From positions 3,410,001-3,474,000 of the forward strand of contig PCDL01000021.1 in NCBI GenBank assembly GCA_002778095.1: a stretch of 64,000 bases of DNA, written 5' to 3'. Source of the DNA: Fragosphaeria purpurea (taxonomy: Eukaryota; Ascomycota; Sordariomycetes; Ophiostomatales; Ophiostomataceae). Below are positions 1-9,908 of the stretch, piece by piece (the first letter of the stretch is position 1; every line of letters begins with the position of its first letter). Made by a program: the position numbers and the translations under genes. The notes beneath the pieces are model-generated. The model did no database searches. It saw only the letters and a list, made by a program, of their open reading frames with translations, and was not told where the DNA came from.

Positions 1-2
1 AA

Positions 3-836
3 CCTGCCTTTTCGCTGGCCACGCTGCCTTGCCGGTCACGCATCTCTCAGTTTCTCCTGCTGCCGCCCTTCCAGGGCAAGGGCCACGCAGGCCGCCTCTA
101 CCGCACCATATACGACACGTTCCTGCACGAGCCGCAGACGCGCGAGGTGACCGTCGAGGACCCCAACGAAGCCTTCGACGACGTGCGCGACTTGGCCGAC
201 CTGGCCTTTTTGTCCGCAATGCCCGGGTTTGCGCAGACCGTGCGTCTCAACACGGCCGTGACGTTGCCCAAGACGGGGCCAGCGCCGCGCAACATTGTCG
301 ACCCGGCCGCGCTCGAGATCCTGCGGCACCAGGCCAAGATGGCGCCGCGGCAGTTCAGCCGCGTAGTGGAGATGTACCTGATGCAGCACCTGGCGCCGTC
401 TGTGCGGCCAAGCCTGGACGAAGCGGACGACGAGACGGCTGCGGACGAGGTGGCCGCGGCGTTGCGGGAACCCCAAAACAAAGACAAGGCCAAGGACAAG
501 GCCAAGGCGCCGACCGCGGCGGAGGAGCACGCGTACCGGCTCTGGCGGTCGTTTGTCAAGCAGCGGCTGTACCGGCACAACAAGGAGATTCTGGGCCAGC
601 TGGAACGGAGCCAGCGCATCGACAAGCTCGAGGAGACGCTGGTGAGCGTCGAGCTCGAGTACGCGCGCTTGTTGAGTTTGTATGAGAGCCGGGCCCAGCG
701 GGCGGTGGCCGACCAGCCGGTTGGTAGTGCCAAGCGGAAATTACAGACAGAGGACGAGGACAAACGGGCCAGCGGGACAGCAAACGGTACCCCGGTCAGC
801 AAAAAAGTGCGCATAGAAGACGTGCCAGACGCATAG
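3..836 (+). CDS. HAT1: Histone acetyltransferase type B catalytic subunit Hat1 (3' part only)
   Basis: The gene enters from the left edge and ends at TAG 834-836; 277 C-terminal residues are visible in frame 3. The acetyl-CoA loop of the GNAT fold is seen as LLPPFQGKGHAGRLY (nt 54-98), followed by the family signature VTVEDPNEAFDDVRDL (nt 147-194). Hat1 acetylates newly made histone H4 at K5/K12 with the WD40 partner Hat2 before chromatin assembly. Downstream comes the helical C-terminal region, with a short Lys/Asp/Ala-rich insert from a repeated GACAAGGCCAAG unit (nt 480-515), and a basic tail with KKVRIE that may act as a nuclear signal. No intron is needed in the visible part, although one just upstream of the edge cannot be excluded. 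Identity is firm; the N-terminus is outside the window. Confidence 0.9.
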   Translation, partial: PAFSLATLPCRSRISQFLLLPPFQGKGHAGRLYRTIYDTFLHEPQTREVTVEDPNEAFDDVRDLADLAFLSAMPGFAQTVRLNTAVTLPKTGPAPRNIVDPAALEILRHQAKMAPRQFSRVVEMYLMQHLAPSVRPSLDEADDETAADEVAAALREPQNKDKAKDKAKAPTAAEEHAYRLWRSFVKQRLYRHNKEILGQLERSQRIDKLEETLVSVELEYARLLSLYESRAQRAVADQPVGSAKRKLQTEDEDKRASGTANGTPVSKKVRIEDVPDA

Positions 837-1851
837 TGCACGCATATGCTTGCACTGGGGTAAAGCAAGCGTGGCCATGGACGTATTCAGAAGGAAGGGA
901 ACAAAACAAGGTTTCGGACGGTGGCGGCGGGATGAACCAAAGGGATGGGGAAGGCGTTTCTACAAGGATGGTCAAACGATACATGCTTTCCAGCTTGGGA
1001 CGTTCATCTTCGATTTCATAATTTGACCTTTGATTTGAACATTTTTTTTCTTTTACGGCAATACAAAAATACCACGCAGCCATCGTGTTCAGGCTCGAAC
1101 ATCGCCGTCTAAAACAAGTTGAGACGTCTGATCGGGACAGACTATTGTTATGCCATGAAATTAAGCCATTTCAGTGATTTTTCGGTCTATGGAGGACGTC
1201 CAAGGAGAGCGTACAAGGACATCATATGTCAAGGCCTAAAATAGTGCAAAACCCACTTCTATCTTGGAGTTGTTGCTGTAAGAGGACAACTGTTCGCTAC
1301 TACTACAATACAGATTTTGTCTTCTATATGAAGATGAAAAAATAAAATCAGTCTCAAAAAGGTGTTCAAGTATAAAAACGAACCCTCGGCATATGATTTT
1401 TTTTTTTCTTTTTCAATTTCTCGCTTCATTTTTTGTTTTCTTTTTCTTTTCCGGCTTTGGCTTTATTTTGTTTATTTGTTCGTTTGTTTTCTTTTCAATC
1501 AATGTGACGTATGGACATTTACGACTCTTAACACATCGCCAAAATAACGCATTGCATTTTCAAGTCATCTCTGCAAATCCGAACATTCGAAAAATCACGG
1601 CTGTTTAACAACCACGGACTACGAAGTATGTTGCTGGGGATTTGTGTTTGATATCTCCTTAGTTGCATGAGTCCCCCCGGTCATACGAAGTATAAGACCG
1701 AAGTATTTGTATAACGGGGTTTTCGTCAGCATACGACCCCTTGTCCCATCAAGTTGTTTTTTTCTTCGACTTCTATGCCTCCGATTAGCCAAGTCGGGGT
1801 TTTTTGGGTGATTGTTTTCTTGTTTTTGGGCTATAGCTTACAGCGATCCTA
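837..1851. other. Intergenic, HAT1 to dioxygenase
   Basis: About 1 kb of AT-rich DNA with T-runs (for example 1399-1460) and no convincing ORF. It holds the HAT1 3' UTR and the promoter of the next plus-strand gene. An imperfect CATACGAAGTAT-type element occurs near 1682. Confidence 0.6.
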
Positions 1852-2913
1852 ATGTTCGGCTACGCCGTTTTGGTATGCGCGGCGGCCGTTCTGTTTTGGC
1901 TGGACCCCCTTCTGCGCGTATTGGCGCCGTCTTTGGTTCCGGATGCCCCGGTCCTCCCCCGGACGCCTCGGCCGCGTCTCAATGAGGCCTTGCTCGCACT
2001 GGAGGACGTCAGCGCAGAGAATGAGGGGGGTACGCACTGTCCACCGGACGCCTACACCGTCCACATCTTCAATAAGGCACCCTTGGTGCTGTATGTTGAG
2101 AACTTTCTCTCGGCCGACGAGCGGCAGCATCTTTTGGACATCAGGTAAGGCTCTTCGCTCGTGACGGATGACTGAGAGGGTGAGGGAGTGAGGAATATCG
2201 ATTTCAAAAAGTTAACCCGATGCAGCGCCCCGATCTATGAGCCGTCCACGGTCACGCACGACGGCGGCAGCTCGGTGCAGCGCGACGTCACCGTCCGCGA
2301 CTCCGCCGTGGCCGTCGTGCCGCGCACGCCCACAGTCCGCTGCATCGAGGCCCGCGCCCGCGCTCTGCAGGGCTGGCGTGACGAGCTGTGGATGGAGCGT
2401 CTGCGTGTGCAGCGGTACGTGGCGCCTGCCGGCCACTACGGCTTTCACTACGACTGGAGCCGGTCGGGCGCCGCGACGGGTGGCTGGGGCCGTGTCGCGA
2501 GCCTGATGGTGTTTGTGGACGACGGGTCACTAGATGGAGGGGACGGCAGCCGTGATGGCGGCGGCCGTGACGGCCACCGCCATCTGCCACTCCAAGGTGG
2601 CGGCACGGCGTTTCCGCGGCTGCCACGCCGCAGCAACGACACACGGTGGTGCTCGTTCATTGCGTGCAGCAACGACAGCGACGGCAGTCCGGTCCATGCT
2701 GCTGACGCCGAATTTGGTGCCGATTTTGACGCTGCCTCCAGCAACACGACGGGTGTGGTCTTCAAGCCGGTCGTGGGCAACGCCGTGTTCTGGGAAAACT
2801 TCCGCCCAGACGGCACCGGGCGCGCTTACGAAGAGACGTGGCACGCGGGCCTGCGCGTGCTGCAGGGCGTCAAGGTTGGTTTGAACATCTGGAGTTGGGG
2901 CCGCGTGGATTGA
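1852..2913 (+). CDS. Prolyl 4-hydroxylase alpha-like 2OG-Fe(II) dioxygenase
   Basis: Two exons, 1852-2144 and 2226-2913, give 326 residues. The 81-nt intron starts GTAAGG and ends TGCAG, and joining restores the frame (LLDI|SAPIYEP). An N-terminal hydrophobic anchor (about residues 3-28) suggests an ER or secretory type II membrane protein. The P4H core shows the HxD iron pair in FHYDW (about residues 172-174), the GGGTAFPRL strand, the distal iron histidine in ETWHAGL, and the 2-oxoglutarate lysine in LQGVKVGLNIW. The loop between FVDDGS and GGGTAFP is lengthened by a Gly/Asp/His-rich stretch, and a further Asn/Ser/Asp-rich loop follows. The family hydroxylates prolyl residues (animal collagen P4H, plant P4H); fungal substrates are poorly known. 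No Skp1/HIF-type context is visible. Start chosen as the first ATG before the anchor. Confidence 0.85.
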
Positions 2914-3576
2914 GAATGCGGACCAAAGATACAGGGAGGAAAGTCGAGCTGGGGTTTTTTTTCTCACCCGTCGACATGCGTCCGGGAGCCAGGCCACGAG
3001 GACTGACAAAAAAGGAATATAAAAAATATGTAACAAGGATAAAAACACGTCACACACACCAATAGAACAAAGCTGGTTGATTTCCAATGAAGCCGATGAA
3101 AAAACATACGATACAAGGTGGTCCAGGTCATGCATGTTCGCTTGCAGCCAAGGCACTTTTTGGGACCTAAACAATATAAACAACGTCAACCAGACGAAAA
3201 GAAGACGGGCTACTTTGCAGTCCCTTACCTCGCTTAGACAATACAAATCGCCACCCATCAACGTCCTATATTCAAAGGCGTTACCTTCTTTGCACCAGAC
3301 ACACTTTTTGCCCTTTTGCTTTTCATCCCTGCTCGTCGACCAACCAAGAACAATTTCGTATCATGCAAACAAGCACAAGCCAAGGATGCATGGCCAAGAC
3401 GAGATAGGATCTAGGTTGAGAAATGACTACGAATGCTGGGCGAATAAGGCGCTGCGAAGACGGCGGTCAAGTCGCGCCCAGCACGTATTAGCTGGATCGG
3501 CTCAGTATTGGAATCAACGGCAGGGCAAAAGGATTCTATTCCAGCCCCCCCCCTTTCGAATTGTTGTCCGGCCTAG
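2914..3576. other. Intergenic downstream of the dioxygenase
   Basis: AT-rich in its first half, including polyadenylation-like AATATAAAAAATA near 3015. An open plus-strand frame at 3077-3580 has no recognisable protein features and is not called. Confidence 0.5.
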
Positions 3577-3963
3577 CTAACCGGATATGTCGCTGTCATA
3601 TGAGAGCAGATAAAGATCGCTGGGCGAGTAGGGCGGGCGGGAAGGGGATCTAAGCGAACCCCAGGTGCGCGAAAAGTGCGCTGGCCACATCGACTGCTCC
3701 TGCATGCACGTCTCCTGCACGAGAGTCTCCACCAAGTGGATGCAAGCTTGCCACCGAAAATGCTTGCGTGCCAACACGGCCCGAGAGCTGCTTTCCGCTG
3801 TCCTCTTGAGGGGGTGGCCTTCGGACGCATGAGCCTTCATCTTCCTTGATTTTTCAGCTTCCTCTGACCACTTTTTCTCAACTCCAACTAGTGGCGAGAG
3901 GCAAGGATTTAAGAGGAAGACCGAAGTTTGTCTGCTATAATATTTGCTGGTCAGCATAAGCAT
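3577..3963 (-). CDS. Hypothetical protein (doubtful)
   Basis: A 128-codon minus-strand ORF with an ATG start at 3963. The last 100 codons look more protein-like than the surrounding DNA: balanced composition, GAG/CAG/CTC-type codons, and an ending rich in Ser/Pro/Tyr/Asp (SPSDLYLLSYDSDISG). The first 28 codons are AT-rich and could be untranslated; a CACTAG near 3888 could be an acceptor, or translation could start at the internal ATG near 3840. I recognise no domain, signal peptide or membrane segment. It is convergent with the dioxygenase gene, matching the strand alternation seen elsewhere. It may be a small lineage-specific gene, the last exon of a longer one, or chance. Confidence 0.3.
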   Translation of the reverse strand: MLMLTSKYYSRQTSVFLLNPCLSPLVGVEKKWSEEAEKSRKMKAHASEGHPLKRTAESSSRAVLARKHFRWQACIHLVETLVQETCMQEQSMWPAHFSRTWGSLRSPSRPPYSPSDLYLLSYDSDISG

Positions 3964-6900
3964 ACGCTTTTTGAAATTTCAGCCCAAAAAACGGACACCG
4001 TTTTCTCTCCCCCTCCACCCAAAAAAGGAGGATTATAGGGGAATGTATATCGGGGCAAAATAAAGGTACAAGGCCCGGGTATGCACAAATAAGATGGCTG
4101 CACCTTCGCCATTCACCAATGCTATGTACCGAGTATATCGGTACTTTGGGACCTTATTATTACTCGTCAATATGACAGAATCCTGTGCTGCAACTGAGTG
4201 AGATCGAATATGATCAACCTATAATAATAACATTATTATAGGAGACAGGGGTAAACATGGGATGCAAACCGGGCTGTCGGAATTTTCCTTCTTGCCTTGC
4301 CATTAGTTTTAGGGGCTTTGTAAATCACGGAGAACGCACCATGTGCGTATTTAGTGAATAACCGAGTATAAACACCTTTTATTCTGAGGAATAGCTGCCC
4401 TTTCTGTCTTCTTCTTTCTTTGCTTACCCATTCAAGGTCCACAGTTTGTTCACATCCAGAAGCGCCGGACACAAGACCCGAGGAAAAAAGGGAGGCCCTT
4501 GCTTATGTCGTTGGACTGTCTCTTTGCTTTCCTTTTTTCCTGCCCGATCTATTAACGCAGGAGCTGAATCAATATTCTGCCTTGAAATGGGGCAGCAAGG
4601 GGCAAGGAAGGGAGAAAGCACTCGTACAACTAACGCCCATCTTGTGCCGTGTAAAAGGTATGCATACCTCCGTATCACTCCGTACTCCGGTTTGTACGCC
4701 ATACGTCGTCCTCCCTGGAGGCTGCACCATGCATCTTCTACTGCTACATATGTCGTATACGTAGCTGTACATCACATCTGCGTCCTGCGTCTTTGACAGG
4801 GATTCCCTGCAGTCGCGAGGCGGTGTATACGCTCCGTATGTACGTGCTACATCGTCAGCTGCGAGCTGCAGGCCGATGGAAAGATCGCATGATGCTCCGG
4901 AAGGGGGGGGTGTTCTTATTTTTTCTTTATTTTTTCTCCCCTCAAACATAGGCAGAGATGTGACGGGGTACGGCGTAAGACTATGTATACACATGCAGTA
5001 CGCCAACGTCTTCCTGTCACGGCAGTAAGCATCAATATACAATGCTTCTACGTTAACTTTCTTGAGGAACTTTTGTGTGTTGAAAAGCCTAGTAAAGGGA
5101 AGAGGAAAATCATCCGAACGCATGCCCGTTTGTTGCCACTAATTTAAAAACAGTTTTTCATAAACAATGCAAAATTCACACTGTATTGCTATTATTTGTT
5201 TCTCTTTTCTATTTGTATTTTTTCTTTGCAATGGACATAAGCGACCTTTTTAATTTAATTTATTTCCCTTTTTTCGCACCAGGACGGGACTTTGGTTTAA
5301 AAATTGCAAAAACAATTCCAAGTAAATAGATGGTAGTGGCTGTGTACTCTCCATAGGTGAGTTAGAATTGTATTGTTCACTCTAAGGATTCAAAATTAGG
5401 GTCAATTAACTGAGACATATATTCCTTCTTTACAACCCTTTTTCGTTCCTTTTTTTACTTTTTTACGTTTTCTTTTCTTTTTCGTCGTTCCGACTGTTAC
5501 GCATGTCACTACATTGTTCCCTTCTTCCCTCTTTTTTGTCTGATACAGTGAATAACTGGCTGTTTCGTTTCAAGCACCGAATCAACACTTGTGCATATTT
5601 TGTTTTCGTGACCACAGAATCCATACACCGTTCTTTCTGTAACACGAACGGAACGATGCCGAAGAGGCTGCAAAGCATAAGCTGTACGCTGTCTTCGGCC
5701 GTGCGTTACGACGGATAAACAAGCCAACACCTACTACCGCGTATAGGGCGCCACATTGTTTATTTGCCTTTGCTTTTTTGTCTTGGTTTCTTCTTTTTTT
5801 AAAGCACTGATGAGATGGCAGGGTTCCACGGCATGTTACACCTCTCCTGGCACGATGCTTACGGCACGATGACAGAGCCAGAGAGAGACGCCGAAACGCG
5901 GGCTGCCATTCGGTCTTGACGTTGGTTCGCTGCATGTTGATGGTTCACTACACCGTAACTCATTGGCCAATTTTTTATGTATAGACAAAAAGCCATGTGC
6001 CAAAGAAAAAAAAAACAGTTGCGAAGTGCATTCATAGCGGTAGGCGCCGCAAGTTGATTTTTCGCTGACAGGTGTCACCGGCAACGGCTGTTGAGACGGG
6101 ATGCCAACTTTGGTGAATGTGTCTTCACGTTCCCATTACGGTGTTTCAGTGAGATATGTGGCGTCCACTTTTTTTCTCCTGTCTCTGTTTCTCCAGGCTG
6201 TTCTCTAAGACAATGATGGGGCTGCGTAGCGTGCTCCTCCTTCTGTCTCAGACGTGTACGACCCCGTATACCAGATACGAGGCATCCCGAAAAAGAAAAA
6301 AAAGGAAACGACGAAGGAAGAATTAGCAGGCATGCGAGACATCCCGCGTCCTTGCATCCAATTCGCAGAGCAGGTCGGACAGGGAGGACGCTCCTTCGCT
6401 CGTGTTTCTTCTATGTCGTGTTTCTTTCCGCTCCTTCGTTTTTCGATGGCACAAGCACAAGCACAAGCACAGAACCAGCTGAAGGCCACACCGAACACAA
6501 AAAAATGACTATCTTTGTGCGGCACACGACAGTTGTAAATGTTGGTTTTTTTTGGTTTCGGCCGTGCTGATAAATTGAGCCAATGGAACACCCATACGAC
6601 AATGCAACTAGTAATGCATATTATATGCATGTTGTGCCGAAGTTGCGGACGAAACCAACATCACAACAAGTACGAAGAATGCAAACGACCGAGAAAACCC
6701 GCTGTTCGAGATTGAAATGGGGAATTTTTGAATGTGAACGAAAAAAAAGAAAGAAGCCTTGTGGCTTACAACTGACGCTGTATACTTCGATTGGATCCAG
6801 TATTTCCGTAATAGAAATTGGGGCCTTTTAGATTCCCCCCTTGTTATTGTTGATGTAGTTTACATGAGCGCTCGATGCCTTCGGAAAACAAGAAAAAAAA

Positions 6901-7251
6901 GCGAAAAGTGCAGCAAAAGCAAAATCGCATTCCAATACATGGATGCAGAGATGGTTTTTGCGCCTTGCCCCCCGGTGCCTATGTAATCCCGTGCTTTATT
7001 TTTTCCAACCAGCCTATCCGTGTGCAAAATTGTTTCCTGAATGTCATTATTCAATGTGGTAATACCCCTTCCTTTTTTTGCCCTATCCTGTTGTCATGAT
7101 CCCGTCTGTCAACCTGTGCAAATAAAAGAAAATGTATGCTGGTTTAAAATTGACCAATCATCTGCGAATGTTCATGCTGGTGATAGAAAAATCAAAAAAT
7201 CAAAATAAATCAGTTGCTTTCATCAGCCGTTCGTAAAGGCGCATCCGTCCG
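3964..7251. other. AT-rich intergenic region
   Basis: About 3.3 kb with many T and A runs and no ORF I would call. A 34-codon ATG frame near 5819-5923 (starts MAGFHGMLHLSW) is preceded by a pyrimidine tract and AAAG, so it could be a terminal exon, but nothing upstream joins it convincingly. A CTCCGTACTCCGG element lies at 4678-4690, and a CACAAG repeat (ACAAGC x4) near 6450-6470. The 3' UTR of the homeobox gene probably occupies the right end. Confidence 0.5.
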
Positions 7252-9450
7252 TCAAACACTGCCTCGTTTCATGTGGCCGTGGTGCCGGGGCGGGTCCGCG
7301 AAGCCGTCTTCGCTCAGGGGGCTCCCGTGCTTGTTGGATCGACTAGGCCCGTAGCTTGACTCCATCGGCGCCGCAAATGGGCGCTCCGGCGACGGCACGA
7401 AGCGTTCCGTCGTAGGGAGCACGTTGTGGCGATGGTGGTCACTGCTGCCGCCGATGCTGCCGGAGCTCGACGGATGGCCGTCCTCCCGTCCGCGGCCGGC
7501 GCGGCTGGACGACATGGCGTCGGTTTCGGCGCGCGCGTTGTTGAGCAGCGTCGGCATGTGCCGGCGTCGGGCGTTGATGAACCAGTTTGAAATTTGATCT
7601 ACTCTGGGGTCAGCTTTTCTTTCGTTAAGAGGGGAGTTTTTTTTATAGTATATCCTACGAGAAAACATACTCATCTGAAGGCCCGTCTGCCGCATCAGTT
7701 CCTGTTTCTCGTCCTCCGACGGGTACGGGTGGTGCAGATGGGCATAGAACCACGCGCGCAACTTGTCGGTCGTTTCCTTTGGCAGGTTGCCGCGTCGCTT
7801 GCGTTGCATCTTGGGATCGCCCATTGTTCGAGCGCCGACCACGCCGACACCAACGCCACCGCCAACGCCAGCATCACTGAGGCCATGACTGTGGGCATCG
7901 CCACGGCCGTCGGCGGCGTTCCCCACGCCCATGGGATGGCCATTGGCCAAACCAAGGCGACCAAACTCGTCTGCTGATACGGGGTCTCGAGGATGGCGGT
8001 GCTGGTGGTGGTTGTGGTGGTGGTGATGACTATGGGGAGGCTGATAGCCTGCCGAGGGCGTTGCATGGGCGGCGTGCGGGTGATACGGCATGCTGGAGTC
8101 TGCTGGCGGAAAAACGGCACGGTCGAAGCCGCGGATCGCGCCCAAGGAAAGCGACTGCATCCGCGACGGGTGGTGCTGGTGGTACGCACCGCTGGTGCCG
8201 TACGAGGAAGGGCTGCCGTCGAGGCTGTGAGGGGACGGTGGTGCTGCTCCTTGGGGATGCTGCTGATGACGATAGTGTTGTGGTTGTTGTTGTCGTTCTT
8301 CGTCTTCGAGTTGATGGTGGCGATGCTGAGAACAGCTGTACTGATAGTTGCTGTTGCTGCTGCTGCTGCTACTGTTGCTGTTGCTATTGCTATTGCTGCT
8401 ATTTGCGGTAGGGCATCTATCGTTTGTGTAGGCTGGCGGTTGAGACGCGAATGAGGAGGCCGGCATCTCGTACTCGGGAAGCCGGAGCTGGGGCAAGCGC
8501 GGCAGCAAACGTTCGCTGCCCGTGTTGCTGCGGTACTCGCTCTCCGCTGGTCGACGCTCGTCCTCGAGATGGTGTACGGGGGGATACCGGCGGCTGCTTG
8601 GCCAGCCCTCCGACGCAGCGGACGCGGCTGCGGATGCAACGCTGTTGGCCACCGTGGCCGTCGTGACCGACGAAGCGGACGACATCGGCGGCGAAGACGA
8701 TGCGGACGTGCTGGCGCGGCTGAAAGCAAAACGGGGCGAGTGGTTGCCTGCCGGCGCCGCGCCCTCGTTGCCGCGGTGAAGCGAACCCACGACGGAGCGC
8801 TCCCGTGGTGGCTCGAGGTGGGGGTGTGTTGCTGGTGGCGGCGGCACCGGAAACAATCGCGGAACCTGGTTGAGTCGCTCGTCCTGCCCGTCGTCCCGCC
8901 CGCCGCGTCCGTCTCGTCTGTCCCGTCCACCTCGTCCCTCGCGTTCGTCGTCGTCCCGTTCCGACAGCAGACGCTGCCGTTTGTAGCTGCTGGCCGCTGG
9001 CGCGTGAACGTATTCCGAGGTGGCTGCAAGCGTTGCCGGGTCCGTCCGATTTGGTGATGCTGCGAGTGGTAGCCTGCCTAATGAAGACAACGACGACGAG
9101 GACGACGATAATGGCGGGATTGGCGTTCTGGTAGGTGTTGTGGATGATGCTTGCGCGGCGTCCGGAATACTGAACTGCAGCTCCGGGATCGCCTGCCGGA
9201 TGGATGGGAGTGCGTATGCGGGTCCTGGATCGGCACGCGGTGGCCGTGACGAAGACGAGGCAAACGGGGAGTCCGTGGCGCGGCGAGCGTCGTTGGCGTC
9301 CCAGGGAAAGGATTTCCGAAAGGCGGCATCCCGTGAAAAAGAAGAAGGTGCAGCACTCATAGCGACGAGCGACATTTTTGGCAATTTGTGGTGTTGGTGA
9401 TGGTCTTGGGAATACTTTGGCTGTCCAGTGCCCGAAGGGCTATTTTCCAT
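7252..9450 (-). CDS. TALE (KN-type) homeobox transcription factor
   Basis: Minus-strand exons 9450-7671 and 7598-7252 (708 residues). The 72-nt intron 7599-7670 has donor GTATGT and acceptor GTAG; removal gives GLQMNQISNWFINARRR, the canonical helix 3 of three-amino-acid-loop-extension homeodomains. Helix 1 and the TALE loop are visible as FYAHLHHPYPSEDEK. DNA-contacting W/F/N/R positions are intact. The long N-terminal part is low-complexity: Asp/Arg/Gly-rich, Ser/Asn alternation, poly-His and Gln-rich segments, typical of a disordered regulatory region. KN homeodomain proteins act in fungal development and conidiation. Start: ATG 9450 (G at -3); the frame stays open to an ATG at 9633 (adds 61 residues), and the ATG at 9374 has a better context (AAAAATG). 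The intron is in frame without stops (see findings). Confidence 0.88.
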   Translation of the reverse strand: MENSPSGTGQPKYSQDHHQHHKLPKMSLVAMSAAPSSFSRDAAFRKSFPWDANDARRATDSPFASSSSRPPRADPGPAYALPSIRQAIPELQFSIPDAAQASSTTPTRTPIPPLSSSSSSLSSLGRLPLAASPNRTDPATLAATSEYVHAPAASSYKRQRLLSERDDDEREGRGGRDRRDGRGGRDDGQDERLNQVPRLFPVPPPPATHPHLEPPRERSVVGSLHRGNEGAAPAGNHSPRFAFSRASTSASSSPPMSSASSVTTATVANSVASAAASAASEGWPSSRRYPPVHHLEDERRPAESEYRSNTGSERLLPRLPQLRLPEYEMPASSFASQPPAYTNDRCPTANSSNSNSNSNSSSSSSNSNYQYSCSQHRHHQLEDEERQQQPQHYRHQQHPQGAAPPSPHSLDGSPSSYGTSGAYHQHHPSRMQSLSLGAIRGFDRAVFPPADSSMPYHPHAAHATPSAGYQPPHSHHHHHNHHQHRHPRDPVSADEFGRLGLANGHPMGVGNAADGRGDAHSHGLSDAGVGGGVGVGVVGARTMGDPKMQRKRRGNLPKETTDKLRAWFYAHLHHPYPSEDEKQELMRQTGLQMSMFSRRIYYKKNSPLNERKADPRVDQISNWFINARRRHMPTLLNNARAETDAMSSSRAGRGREDGHPSSSGSIGGSSDHHRHNVLPTTERFVPSPERPFAAPMESSYGPSRSNKHGSPLSEDGFADPPRHHGHMKRGSV

Positions 9451-9798
9451 AACCTTTGAAAAGAAAAGAAACCCGGTCGATCGAAAACCAAAGCACGAAC
9501 CGGGACCAGTCCAAAGAGACACGAGTTCGAACGTGGCGAGGCGACGGTTACAAAGGGAAGCGCAGACGGGGGCAAGAGACAGAAGGAATCTAGAACGGTT
9601 CCTCTTTATTAAATCAAAGGAAGAAAAAAGCACATGGAAGACGACTCGTGGTTGAGCTTCTCTGATTCTTGATGTGCGTAATGTGGTTATGGTGTAGCCG
9701 AAACAAGATAGATTGGCAGCAGACGGGGGAGGCTGAGAGTTATATAGAAGAGGGCCATAAAAATAAAATGAATAAAAAACAGGGAGCGTAGGGGCATA

Positions 9799-9908
9799 AG
9801 AAAAAAAGAAAAAAAGAAAAAAAGAAAAAAAGAAAAAAAGAAAAAAAGAAAAAAAGAAAAAAAGAAAAAAAGAAAAAAAGAAAAAAGAAAAAAGAAAAAA
9901 GAAAAAAA
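9799..9908. repeat. (A7G)n / (A6G)n microsatellite
   Basis: About ten AAAAAAAG units (period 8) followed by several AAAAAAG units (period 7). On the strand of the homeobox gene it is a C/T tract 165-350 bp before the possible starts, so it lies in the 5' UTR or promoter. Such polypurine/polypyrimidine mirror tracts can form triplex structures and change length easily. Confidence 0.95.

Noticed and set aside
3077..3580. 167-codon plus-strand frame
   Set aside because: No domain, AT-rich start, no codon preference, overlapped by the more protein-like minus-strand frame at its end.
9799..9908. CRISPR-like or centromeric array
   Set aside because: It is a simple A7G microsatellite with no spacers, in a eukaryotic nuclear genome.
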